Source: Aselliscus stoliczkanus
Taxonomy: Eukaryota; Chordata; Mammalia; Chiroptera; Hipposideridae
Direction of reading: 5' to 3'
DNA: 64,000 nucleotides
NCBI GenBank assembly: GCA_033961575.1
Contig: CM066728.1
Span: 99,028,852-99,092,851 of the forward strand
Shown piece after piece: positions 11,338 through 22,676 of the stretch. The stretch's first letter is position 1, and each line of letters begins with the position of its first letter. The notes beneath the pieces were generated by a model that saw nothing but the letters and a program-made list of their open reading frames with translations, had not been told where the DNA came from and made no database searches. Made by a program: the position numbers and the translations under genes.

Positions 11338-14099
11338 CAATCATGGTCCATTCATGCTTCAACTTTTTACAATTAACATGAACAGTAATGGTCAAAACTC
11401 TTCTAAGACATTTAAAGTTCAGCGTAAATGAGATACCTGCTAGCAGATATTGATGTTCAAAAGACAAGGAGAAGACCAAGATGGAAGAAGGTTGGTAAGC
11501 AGCTGGTAAAGGTAGACAGTGGGGCTAAACTGGTCCAAGGCAAATTTGATCTACTCAATTCTTTTACCCAGAGCAAGGCCGATTCTATGTGAAGCATTGT
11601 TGCTTGCTTGGTTACTCTTTGTGACCATTACTCTATACTGCATTATTCAACTTTGGATATAGACATTTTTTGAATTGAGTTGATACTTAAGTAATTTATT
11701 GGATGAAGCAGGTTTTGTAAGGAAGAAAACAGACATGAATATCAGGCTTTGCTTTTCTTTTCCTAAACCTGATTCAGGTATCATCACAGTTTTTTTGGGG
11801 ATGAAAAGGGCCACAGGTCAGGTCCTTGAGAACATTTTCTACTAGAGTTCTCAAAAGATTTTCAAATGCAGACAAATTTACTTTTGTACAAACATTTTTA
11901 TAAATATATATATTTATGTTCATCTATTTAAACCAAAATAAACAATTTTAATGTATGAGTTTCTGCCACAGGAAGATTTTTGTGACTTTGGAAACTCTGG
12001 TGAATAAAATTAGACTAGAAGAGGAAGGTTTATTTATTTCTCATTCCAAGTTAATCTCTGGACCTAAGAAACTGGTTGCGTATGATCAGGAACTTGAGAA
12101 AAGTGGCAACAATGAAATATGCCACTATTCCCACTGCCATCCTAAAATCAAAACTGTTCTTTAAGTTTAGTTTAGTTTTGTTTATTGCATTCTAGGAAAA
12201 ATTATGTTAAAACAACAAGACACCTCATCACCATGATTGATAACTCTGTCTCTCTGAACCTTGCCAAATATCTATATGAATAAGCCCAGAAGCTATTTAT
12301 CAATCATTGGTTTGTTATTAAACAAAAACCAAGGGAATTATTAACATTACCTCTGGAGTCATTTCAATATGTTATGCATTTTGTATTCCCAAAATAGAGT
12401 TCAGCTTTATAACCATACTTAAGTTTTGCTGAAGATAGTAGGAATTTAAATATGATTTTATTAACCTGAAGTCAAAGAAATTATAATAGATTTACAACTG
12501 AATGTTTTACATCAGCTTAGCTTAATAGTCACAGGAAGCCAAATTTCTCCCTGGGAGAAAGTCCAAGGGAACTCAAATCAGTAGCAATTAATTAAGCACA
12601 AATTAGGAATTTTTACTGGTTATCCTGTTTATTTTTCTCATTTTCTCCCTCCATTCATTCCTTTCTTCTTTTCTCCCGTCCTCTCTTTCTTCCTCCTGTA
12701 GAGTTTTATTTGATCCAGCCCTTTGTCCTTATTTACAAATAATTAATAAGGCACATTTAGCACAGAAAATTAAGTACAAATAGAAACTGTAATTATAGAA
12801 TATTGCTTTGCTTAAAGAAAACTTTTACTGCCTCACATAAAGATAACTTCAGCTCGTTTGGCTACATCCAAATATAGACGACTTAATTCAAAATTGACTT
12901 CCAATCATTGTCTGGTCTGTGGAAAGGCTTTGTAGAGTGTTATTTATTATGAAAAAGAGTCACAGAAAAGGAGGCAAACATCTATGAACTGCAATTCTGT
13001 TTGCCTCACTAGCCCCATCAGTCATCCACCCTCAGAGTTTGCCTTTGTAAGAATTGTTGATGGAGTAAAGATATTCTTTAATGTTGGGCAGAGAAAAGAG
13101 CACTGAATTGAGATGAAACAATGTAAGTTTCTTCTCTCAACTGTGTTAGCAATAGGACACATGAGGTGTACCTCAAGGAACATTCTTTAGCTGCTTTCCT
13201 CATTTCAAAAAGGAATGGGTTAAAAAAGAGATTTTATTTTAAGTAACTTCTAGCTCAAAAAGTCTGAGTCTGTGAAGGGTGCATTGCTAATATTTCTTGT
13301 ATTTTCTAAAAAATAGGGCTGGGCCTGAAAATCCCCCGTTTGTAAATGAACTTTGTTTTGGATATATAAATGGGATTAGAATATAGTGTGAAATACCTAA
13401 CAATACATTTTTGAGAACCCTCAGTCGTTTCCTAATTCTACTCTGTCTGAAATGTTATCCTGACCCTAAAATTAATGGAAATATTTTAATATACAAACAG
13501 GTATTGCAATTACGATATATCTAAGCAACACAGGATATATCTGGTGAGTCATTTTTTTGGGAAATATTTTAGATGTATTGAAATATCATAACTTTTCAAT
13601 TTAATGCAATGCCATCAATTATTTCAATCCTAGTCTATAATCTATGAAAACCTAATGATGTTTATGCAATTTAGATCACATTTACAACAGATAAGCCCCT
13701 TTAAATTTTTTAAATTTTTTGAATTTTCTATTTTTACTTTTTTCCCCTAAATATTGCTGCTTACATTTACTTTATAAGCTAAATTTTACAATGTCCTGGT
13801 ATTTTTGGTTCAGTTTGGAAAAAAAATGAGATTTGTTGAGCTATTCTACTTTTCAGATATATAGGGAATCCCATTCTTGTACTTTATGTACATATGAGCT
13901 GTAAAACCTGCATATGTAAACTCAGTCTTTCTCTAAAATTGTGATTTAACGATTGTGGAACAGGTCTATATTTATTAACAAGCAAGTGCAAATGAACAAA
14001 TATAAATAATTATTTTATATCACTCTCCGCAGCGTTTGAAGTCCAATGTAAGTTAGAATAGTAAAAACACATGAGAAACATACCAATTGAAGTTCTTTC
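11338..14099. other. Intron sequence with nothing recognised
   Basis: AT-rich, with no clear repeat or gene. The open frame at 11955-12164 has no protein resemblance. Confidence 0.45.
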
Positions 14100-14599
14100 C
14101 TTTTTTTTTTTTACTGTTTAAATGTTTATTAAAAATATAGCTAACATATAATATTACATTAGTTTCAGGTGTCCACCATAGTTATTCAACATTTATATAC
14201 CTGAAGAAGTGATCCCTATGCTGCACGTAACATCTCCATGACTTATTTGTTTAATACCTGGAAATTTGAACCTCTTATTCCCCTTTACCTTTCACCCTTT
14301 TTTAAATTTTTCAATCACAGTTCACATTCAATATTATCTTATATTAATTTCAGGTGTACAACATAGTAGTTAGACATTTATATAATTTACGCAGTGATCC
14401 CCCTGACTAGTGCTCACCTGGCACCATACATAGTTATTACAATATTATTGACTATGTTCCCTATGCTTTACATCCCCATGACTAGTTTGAAACTACCAAT
14501 TTGTACTTCTTAATATCTTCACCTTTTCTCACTGACGCTCCCAACACCCTCCCATCTGGCAACCATCAAAACATCCTCTGTATCTATGAGTTTGTTTCT

Positions 14600-14863
14600 A
14601 TGTTGTTTATTTTGTTCTTTAGTTTCCACATATCAGTGAAATCGCATCACATCGGTCTTTCTCTGTCTGATACTCCACTTGGCACGATACCCTTCAGGTC
14701 CATCCATTCTGCCACAGATGGCAAGTACCCTTTCCCTTCCATTGAATATATGTACCACCTCCTCTTTATCCATTCTTCCATTGACAGACACCTGGGCTGC
14801 ATCCACATCTTCGCCATCATAAACAATGTTGCAATGAAAATGTGAATGCCCATGTCTCTTCAA
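14600..14863 (-). pseudogene. L1 ORF2p C-terminal fragment
   Basis: The minus strand encodes MMAKMWMQPRCLSMEEWIKR and RWYIYSMEG, the well-known C-terminal tail of L1 ORF2 (KMWKQPKCPS...EWIKK.WYIYTMEY). It lies only about 20 bp from the endonuclease fragment. Confidence 0.85.
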
Positions 14864-14880
14864 AGTAGCATTATGGGTTT

Positions 14881-15087
14881 CTATGGATAAAACCCTGAAG
14901 TGGGATTATTGAGTCTTTCGTTGTCTATTGCCTTTGTTTTAAAGTTTATTTTGTCTGGTATAAGTATTTCTACCCCAGCTTTTTTAGTTGTTATTTTGTT
15001 TACATTTTCATGAAATATCTTTTTCCATTCCTCTACTTTCTGTCTGCATGTGCTTGTCAATCTGAAGTGAATCTCTTGCAGACACAT
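14881..15087 (-). pseudogene. L1 ORF2p endonuclease fragment
   Basis: The minus-strand translation contains CLQEIHFRL, WKKIFHEN, KKAGVEILIPDKINFKTKAI, which is the diagnostic start of the L1 apurinic-like endonuclease domain (the CLQETHF region). It is followed at lower coordinates directly by ORF2 C-terminal sequence. Confidence 0.85.
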
Positions 15088-15279
15088 ATGTAAAGATTTT
15101 GTTTTCTTATCTATTCAGCCCTTCTATATCTTTTAATTGGAGCATTTAGTCCATTTATATTGAAAGAAATTATTGATAGATATATAACTTTTGCCATTTT
15201 ATTATTCATAATTTTTATTTTTATTTTTTATTATTATTAATTTGCATCTTAAAGAATTGACCCTAACATTCTGTGTAAT

Positions 15280-15759
15280 ACTGTTTTGGTGGCGATGAAC
15301 TTCTTTAGCTTTTTCTCAACTGGGAAACTATTTATCTGTCCTTCGATTCTAAATGATAGCTTTGCTGGATAGAGCAATGTAGATCCTTGCTTTTCATCAC
15401 TTTGAATATGTCCTTCTAATCCCTTCTGGCCTGCAAAATTTCTGTTGAGAAATCAGCTGATAATCTTATAGGAATTTCCTTTTGGCTTTTCTCTTGCTGC
15501 TTTTAAGATTCTCTCTTTTTCTTTAACCTTTGGCATTTTGATTATGACGTGTCTTGGTGTGGGCCTCTTTAGGTTCATCTTGTTTGGGACCCTCTGTGCT
15601 TCTTGGCTTATATATGTATTTCCTTTGCCAGATTAGGGATGTTTTCAGTCAGTATTTCTTCAAATATGTTCTGAATCCCTGGCTTTCTCTCTTCTCCTTC
15701 TGGTCCCCCTACAACATGAATGTTGTTATGTTAGATGCTGTCCCAGGGGCCTCTTGAAC

Positions 15760-15796
<37 letters not shown>

Positions 15797-15950
15797 TAGG
15801 GGGAGGTGTTGTTTTTGTTTTTGCTGTTCTGATTGGGTGTTTTCTGCTACCCTGTCTTCCAAATCATCTATTTGATCCTCTGCTTCATGTGGTCTGCTGG
15901 TGATTCTTTTTTGTGCATTCTTCATTTCAGTTATTGTATTCTTCACTTCT
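15280..15950 (-). pseudogene. L1 ORF1p remnant
   Basis: The minus-strand frame 15946-15731 reads a coiled-coil segment (EAEDQIDDLEDRVAENTQSE) typical of the L1 ORF1 RNA-binding protein. The frame is then broken by an expanded (AAT)n tract coding an Asn run. Lower coordinates retain antisense traces of the RRM and C-terminal domains. Stops and frameshifts make it non-functional. Confidence 0.8.
15760..15796 (+). repeat. (ATT)n microsatellite inside L1 ORF1
   Basis: About twelve ATT units. It lies within the ORF1 coiled-coil region of the antisense L1 and would code an Asn run on the minus strand. Confidence 0.95.
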
Positions 15951-17784
15951 GACTGGTTCTTTTTTTATGGTTTCTGTGTTCGTTTTTATGCTTGCTATCT
16001 CTTTGTTGAAGTTCTCACTAAGTTCCTTGAGAATCCTTTTAAGTATTGTTTTGATACTGTTTCTGGAATTTTCTTCTGTTCTTTCATTTGGAATGCATGT
16101 CTTAGTTTCCTTATTTTGGCTGTCTCTCAGTGTTTGTTTCTATGTATTAGGTAGATCTGCTGTGTCTTCCAGTTTTGGTCAGGTGGCCTTATGTAGTAGG
16201 TGTCCTGCAGGTCCCTGGCATGGTCTCCTTAGTTACCTGCTCTGGGTGCTCCCAAATTATCCATTCTGTGGGTTGTGTGTGCCTCTTAGAGTTGATCTTT
16301 GATTGCTATTGGCATGTCGGGAGTGGCATTGACCCCAGGCTGACTGGCTGTGGGGTTTGGCCAAACCCACATCTCCTGGGTTGCTGTGCAGTAGGCTTAT
16401 CCCACTGATTGGAACTTGCCCCAGGGGACTCTAGTGCCTGTTGAAACTGCCTTGGGTGTGCCACTTGTAGGGCTAATTGGTGGTGCTCTGCTGTGGTCCT
16501 AAGTCATCCTCCAAGTATGTTGATTCTGGAGCCTATTGGGAGGGGTTCCATTGCAGAACATGGTCACCCACTTCCTGTGACCAGCCAGGAACTACCTGGT
16601 AGGAGCTACAGAGTGATCTGCAGTTGTTTGCTGTTTATGCTAAACCTGGAAGTGTGTGAGGGACACCCCATTGTGAACCAAGGATGTCTGCCACTTTCCA
16701 GGCCTGGGGTAGCTCTGCAAAAAGTCAGGACACCCCAAAGCCTGCTGACAGCTGGCCCCCTTAAGGTCCACCCACTGATAGAGCCTAATGCAGTATGCAA
16801 GTTGAGTGAGTGAGGATCTCAGGGAGTCACTAGAGTGGGAAGAGTTGCGGTCACCAAGTTAATGCAAATTCTGGTTTGGTGCCAGTGCTGAGCCTGGAGC
16901 TACTCAGCAAAAGTCTCAGAGGACACTGAGGCCAGTTGCCTCCTACCTGGGGCCTGCTGGACTCCAGATTCCAATATTTTTCTAAGAAAGAGTGCAGTGC
17001 AGGTGGGGTTGGTTGCTCTCTGAGAAAGTGCCTCCAGCCTTCAGAGAGTTAGGTGGGGCAGGGTCTCTTTGAGTTAGCAGGGTGGAGCAGGAGAGCTCAC
17101 CAGATCAATCAGAATCAGATTTGGCTGCATGGGAGAGGTCTCAACACAGGAAAGATGGTGCCTGCCTGCCGGCTGCATGGGAGGTCTCCTCACAGTGAAA
17201 ATGGTGACTGTTCTCCAGACCTCACCTCAAAGCCACAAAACACAGTCTGCCTCTCTTATGCCTCTGACACCTCCTGAGTCACCATCCCTCCACCAGAGCC
17301 CAGAGCGAGTGCCTGTGAGTGAGTGAGTGATTGAGTGAGTGCATGAGTTTGTGTGCAGGCCCTTTAAGAGGACATCTGGGTTTCCCGCAGACTTCCAGTG
17401 GGAACTCAGGTAGTCAGAATCCCCTCTGTTTTTCACAGCCAGAGGTTGTGAAGGCTCCTCTTCCTGGTACCAGTACTCTGGGATGGGGTACCTGATGTGG
17501 GATTGGTGTCCCTGGGATTTTTGGGGTGCACCTTTGCAGCTAAGATTTCCCTCCTGATACTCAAATGACATACAGAGGTTTGGGGTTTGTCCGCACCTCT
17601 ACCCCTCCTACCATTCTTGATATTGTTTCTTCTTCATATTTTAGTTATAGAGCTTCTGTTCAGCTAGACTTCGGATGATTCCCCAGGTTGATTGTTCTAT
17701 AATTAAGTTGTAATTTTAATGTGTTTATGGAAGGATGCAGGCACAATGTATATCTACTCTTCTACCCTGGTTCTGAAATTCTTT

Positions 17785-18257
17785 TTTTTTTTTTTTTCCC
17801 AGTAAAAGATTTTTATTGGGGAATTGGGGGAGGGGATCAGCATTGGGGAATTGGGGAAGGGGAATAGAAAAGTTGCTGTCGTTTTGTTCTTCAGTCTAGT
17901 TGGGAGCATGTTGCTTCACTGGCCCATGTTGGTATTATCATTGTGCTCTTCCTGGGTAGGGAAGATTGTTCACCGGACTCTGGATGGCCACTCTCATTGG
18001 CTCTTGGCAGCTCCCTCCAGCTGCCAGCCGCTCACGCTGGCTGTCGGCCACTCACTGGAGCTTATGGCAGCCCACTGCAGCAGGGCCGGCAGCCTACACC
18101 GTCGACGGGACTCTCGCAGTCCAGCTCCAAGTCAAGCTGTTGTTCACCATCTTAGCTGTAGAAGGCAGTGTCACTGGCTCTCATATGTGGGATCTGAACT
18201 GGGGCTGCTGCTGTCCCAAGCCAGCTCTTAACCAACACACCACTCGGGCGGCTCGGA
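17785..18257 (-). mobile_element. Long-form tRNA-headed SINE with target-site duplication
   Basis: On the minus strand it starts with a tRNA-like head (B-box-like 'gttcagatccc', 'gccagtgacactgcc'), followed by about 330 nt of unique body. The body contains 'ttgacttggagctg' and ends 'ttccccaataaaaatctttt' with an A tail. A 13-bp direct repeat, tctgaaattcttt, flanks it (17772-17784 and 18258-18270). A potential AATAAA signal precedes the tail. It inserted next to, or at, the 5' end of the neighbouring L1. Confidence 0.9.
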
Positions 18258-18381
18258 TCTGAAATTCTTTCTTAACTAAATAATTATCCGAAAGATTGCA
18301 GTTGTCTTTACTCTTCTCATTTTCAGTTAACCATTATACCAAATAATTGACTTTATACATTTATTCAAAAGTTTCCTTCAT

Positions 18382-18502
18382 GGGCCGGCGGAGTGGCACG
18401 GTGGTTAAGCACTGGCTTGGGAAGCCAGCGGCCCCAGTTCGGTCCCACATGTGAGGGCCAGTGATACTGCCCTTAAAAAACAAAAAAAAACAAAAACAAA
18501 AA
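18382..18502 (+). mobile_element. tRNA-derived SINE, short form, perfect 17-bp duplication
   Basis: Same head as the 5.8-kb copy, with the gctggcttgggaagccagc hairpin and ending 'tgatactgccctt' plus a C/A-rich tail. It is flanked by the perfect direct repeat caaaagtttccttcatg (18366-18382 and 18503-18519), which suggests a recent insertion. The first base of the element overlaps the duplication ambiguously. Confidence 0.94.
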
Positions 18503-18669
18503 CAAAAGTTTCCTTCATGAAAAAAGCTATTAGTCATTGAAGCAACCATAAATTAAATATTTGTGGTAGATGATGTGCCTAAGTTGGGGAAATGAGTGAA
18601 AAAAAGAAATCTTAACAATTAAAGTAGAGTAGTTGTTTAGAGCTTGAAATAGAAAGAAATACATGTAAG

Positions 18670-18701
<32 letters not shown>

Positions 18702-18715
18702 ACACACACACACAC
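18670..18715 (+). repeat. (CA)n microsatellite
   Basis: Uninterrupted CA dinucleotides apart from a single CAGA. Confidence 0.96.
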
Positions 18716-18719
18716 CCTG

Positions 18720-20056
18720 CACAAGTGTGAGAGTTTGCTATAATTTGGCACAGGCTATTATTTCTGAAATTAGTTCATCTAAGTGCCAATTATTTAAACT
18801 TGTTTTCTGTATTTCCTGAAACATAGAATGAAGCTTTTAGATTTAAATTGTGTTGCTCAAATATAGTTTGTATTGTAAGAAGGAGTGTCTTAAACTACAT
18901 CCGTTACTTTACCTCATTCAATAGTCAATGAAAGTCAAGCCTGGCTAGTGTGGGGTAACTGATATGCTAAGAAAAGCAGCTCTGGCCTCTTCTGTTAGCA
19001 CAAAAAGGGTTTTAGGCAAAGGCAGCCCTTCTTCATTATTTGTATTGAGAAACTTTAGTATTGCTTTTATGGTTACTTCCTGCAGCACAGAGAAGGACAT
19101 TACAGAATAAAAAAAGACATATGTAATTTTATTATGATGTCTGGAATACAAAAGAGCAGGAGAATGTGCTTTCCTGATTTTGTGCAGCATTTAAGATATT
19201 GGTGAAATTTGTTATCAAGTCTGTACACATGTGAAGGCATATACTAGAAAGGATTTTTTAGGTGAAATATGTTGTTTCCCATTACTTCTGTCAAAGCAGT
19301 TTCAGGAGCCTAGCTTCAGAGTGTATCACTGCTAATATTTTTCTTTCAAAAAATAAGCCCACAAAGGCACGGTTGCCTTGTCTCTTTCCAGGTGCAGGCT
19401 CCCACAGTTTTCCTAAAACCGGTGGTGATGGGGAGGAAGATGCATGCAAAGGCTAGTCGGCCTCCTGACCAGAAGTCAGAAGTACCACGATCCTCTGCAG
19501 TGAGCTAGAGGCCAAATCCCTTTGTCCCCACTTTGCTTTTCTGGATTATAATAAAATTTTAAAAAATATTGTTATGTATTTTTTTGGTTCAGAAATTAAG
19601 ACTTAAGTCCTTTTAATGATCTAATTCCATTTTATAGAAAATCCTGATACCATTTTTCTCTTTTATTCAGTGAAAAGCTCTAAGAAATAAAATAGAAAAA
19701 TTTTGTGTACAATGAGGTATATTGACCTTTAATTTTTCTAATTAAAAATATAAGAATAGCATCTTAAAGATATTAATTTTCCTGTCAGAAATATATAATC
19801 AGATACACTTTACTATTTTAAATTTTTATTACTCATTTAAGAATAAATTAAATATCTAATATGCACATATTTATATATTCAAGGATATACATTGTCTTCT
19901 TGTTTATAATGGTGAAAGTGTAAAATAAACTAAATGAGCATTAATGATAGATTGGCTATTAAATAGTGTAATAATTCATTGGATGAAATATTGTATCGTT
20001 ATTAAAAGTATGTCATCAATAATATTTTTAAAATGAACAATTATAACTATTGTTAA
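18720..20056. other. Intron sequence with nothing recognised
   Basis: AT-rich sequence, no gene or clear repeat. Confidence 0.45.
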
Positions 20057-20180
20057 ATTTTATTTTATTTTCTATGAAATTTATTGGAGTGACATTAGTT
20101 AGTAAAATTATATAAGGTTCAAGTGTACAAGTCTATAATACATCATCTACATATTGCATTGTGTTCAACACCCAAATTTT
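20057..20180 (-). mobile_element. L1 3'-end fragment, antisense
   Basis: The + strand carries the antisense L1 3' terminus: 'tttattggagtgacattagt', 'tagtaaaattatataaggtt', 'caagtgtacaa' and 'aatacatcatctacat'. Only about 120 bp are present. Confidence 0.8.
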
Positions 20181-21224
20181 AAAAAAAGCATGTTACAATA
20201 TACTATGAATAGCATGATCTCAATTTATTTAAATTTATTATTATTAGTCATTGTATAAGCTCTAAATAAGATATACAATTTAGAATGAAAACATTTTAAC
20301 TGGTCTATCACATAGAATGAATTTCTCCTTTAGCTATAGTCTCATAATAAATTTATTATAATTTTATTGTGATTGTGCAGTTTTCTCCATCTCTATTAAA
20401 TATTTAAAAAACTTTGTTTTTAAATGTGTTATCCATCATAACAAGTAGTATCTAAAAATAGTACTCAGTACAGTTAAATGAAGGAGATTCAAATAATTAT
20501 TATCAGGAAGACTCTAAAATGGGAAGATGAAGATAGAGAACAGTGAAAATATAAATGGAAGGTCCTCTCAAATATTTCAAATTTAGAAAAAAAAATTAGA
20601 AATAAAAGTAATTCAAATCAGTGCAATGTATGGAAATTCTAAATAAAAACTTTCTACTCCCTTTCATATCATATTGGATCATACAAATACTGATATTAAT
20701 AAATTATTTTAGTTTACCAAAGAATGACTTCCTAATGCTAAAAGAATCCCTAGCCCATTTATTGCATTTTCTTTCATAATGTATTTGGATTTTATAGTTT
20801 TACTTATCTTATTCCTTTATGCTCCATTTTTACTGTATCATCAGAGCTTTCTAAACACTTACTCCTATCAGTATTTCATTAGATCCCTATTTTCTTAAGT
20901 AGTTCCTCACCAAGGTCCTCCATCACCTGCCTTCCTTCACTGCCATTCTGGTGGACATTTATGATCTCTCCATGTCATGTTTAACTCTTTCGTGGTTTAG
21001 TTTTTTTATTCAAAAGGGATCCAAATATAATTTCTAAAAATGACATTATATTATCCAGGTAATAGGTTCAAGTATGCTATCTACAATTGTGTTTGACCAC
21101 TTATAGTGAGCTTGAATGAATCTTTTATTGAAAGAGTGAAATATTATGAAGCTAAAAGTTATACTTACAGGTACCCATTTCAATCCGCATGTACCCATTT
21201 TATGGAAACTAACATTCTGTGTCA

Positions 21225-21445
21225 CATGGTGATTAAGTCCAGTGCCTGAGGAATCAGACCAGCTGAATTATAAACTAGTTCTATAGTCATTTGATCCAGA
21301 GCAAATGACAAAAAAACTCAGCCTCAGTTTCATCACCTGTAAAAAGTAGATGATGGTATCTTTCTCATAGTGTTGTTGTGAGGATTTAATTCACTAACAT
21401 ATGGGAAGTGTTTAGAACAGAACCTAGTAAAATAAGTCATTACCT
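21225..21445 (+). mobile_element. MIR SINE
   Basis: An old tRNA-core SINE in sense: 'cagcctcagtttcatcacct', 'gtaaaaagtagatgatggta', 'catagtgttgttgtgaggat' and 'gtgtttagaacagaacctag' follow the MIR order. Confidence 0.85.
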
Positions 21446-21666
21446 TATAGGGTGGTTGCAAAATTTAGGTGAACATATTTAAAAAATTAAAACTTCAAAT
21501 ATTGCCTTATACAGCACTATAAAAAGGTTAGGAATTCAGTGTAGTAGTAGTAGTAGAAATACACCGATGTCTACCAAAGTGTAAGAGCAATATAGCCAAT
21601 CTATATCTGGATCAAGTAACTTCTGTTTTCCTGATTAAATTAAATTGAAAATACTGATAAAGTAAC

Positions 21667-21669
<3 letters not shown>

Positions 21670-21715
<46 letters not shown>
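21670..21715 (+). repeat. (AT)n microsatellite next to a SINE tail
   Basis: About 23 AT units directly adjoining the T-run (poly-A side) of the antisense SINE. Confidence 0.95.
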
Positions 21716-21724
<9 letters not shown>

Positions 21725-21861
21725 TTTTTAGCTAAGCGATCCTGCCACCTGTTGGCAGCTCAATGGCAACTCAGCTTGGGCTGGCATCGAACCACCATTG
21801 CTCAGAGCTCAGCTTGCACTCTTGAGCAAGTTCTTAACCAACTGAGCCACTCGGCCGGCCC
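21716..21861 (-). mobile_element. tRNA-derived SINE, second type
   Basis: On the minus strand it reads 'gggccggccgagtggctcag', then an A box, 'ggttcgatgcc' in the B-box position, 'gagctgccaacaggtgg' and an A tail. It differs from the short form in having a longer 3' part ending 'caggtggcaggatcgcttag'. Confidence 0.9.
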
Positions 21862-22424
21862 AATAATAAATATTTTTGTTAATTTCCACAATTGCTTTAC
21901 ATTATATTTATATGCGTCTAGGTGAGTTTGTGGCAGTAAAGCAAATTACAAATATATCATGAACATCTTGACATAAGAATAATTTCTGACAAAATTTAGT
22001 TTCCAGTAACGGGAGAGTCAGCATGATGCATAGATGCCTAATTTATTATGGCATGAATGAAGAAATCCACTGGTAATAACAGTGTGGTGCCAAAAATGTA
22101 ATGCTGAAACCTAGACATTGCTTCTTAATTAAATAGTGGCAATATTGGTTGATGCAATTTTATAAATATTGCTTTGCAATGTATTTTCAGTTTAGTAAGA
22201 CATTTATTATTTAACTTGAATTTCCAAATCAATAAATCATAAAATATCAAAATGAATCTTCAAGATCAATATCCCTCACTTTTTGAGCATGTGGACGTAT
22301 GGGCTACCAGGCTGCTAGGCTTTTAAATAATGAGATTGAAAGCAGATCCAACCCTCAATGTACATTACTACTATTTGATCTTAGATGTGTGGAGCTACTT
22401 GGAAAATGTCCTGTTGATTAATGA
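21862..22424. other. Intron sequence with nothing recognised
   Basis: No repeat or gene recognised. Confidence 0.45.
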
Positions 22425-22605
22425 TATCAAGCATCTTTTCATATAAATGTTGGCCGTTTGTATGAATTTTTTAAATTAAAGTCTTTGTTTGTTTGCTATT
22501 GATTTGTAAGACTCCCTCACATATTTTGGATATTAACCTGTTATCAAATATGTGGTTTTCTAACATTTTTTTGTCATATCCTGTAGATTTCGTATCATCA
22601 ATAGT
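22425..22605 (-). mobile_element. Older L1 ORF2 fragment, antisense
   Basis: Antisense ORF2 phrases: 'gcatcttttcatataaatgt', 'ttggatattaacctgttatc' and 'tgtggttttctaacattttt'. It is more diverged than the following L1, so it represents a separate, older insertion. Confidence 0.7.
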
Positions 22606-22676
22606 ATCACCTTCCTGTAGTTGAGAGAACTGAGAATTTTTCTTACACAGGGACTTCAGAACACTAACTTTTTATT

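Larger units (their letters stand above)
14100..17771 (-). mobile_element. L1 LINE, antisense, with most of ORF2 deleted
   Basis: Read on the minus strand from 17771 down, this L1 has a GC-richer 5' region (about 17.7-16.1 kb) and an ORF1 remnant. Next comes the beginning of ORF2 (endonuclease), then directly the very end of ORF2, then the 3' UTR and a T-run (poly-A) at about 14100-14112. The 3' UTR holds two related copies of an approximately 170-bp unit (about 14127-14290 and 14330-14500). At 3.67 kb it is roughly half of a full-length L1 because the reverse-transcriptase part is missing. Confidence 0.85.

Noticed and set aside
15731..15946. Coding gene with an Asn-rich tract
   Set aside because: It is the ORF1 remnant of an antisense L1 interrupted by an (ATT)n microsatellite.
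17824..18262. Overlapping open frames as a novel protein
   Set aside because: All lie antisense within the long-form SINE; they arise from its GC-rich body.
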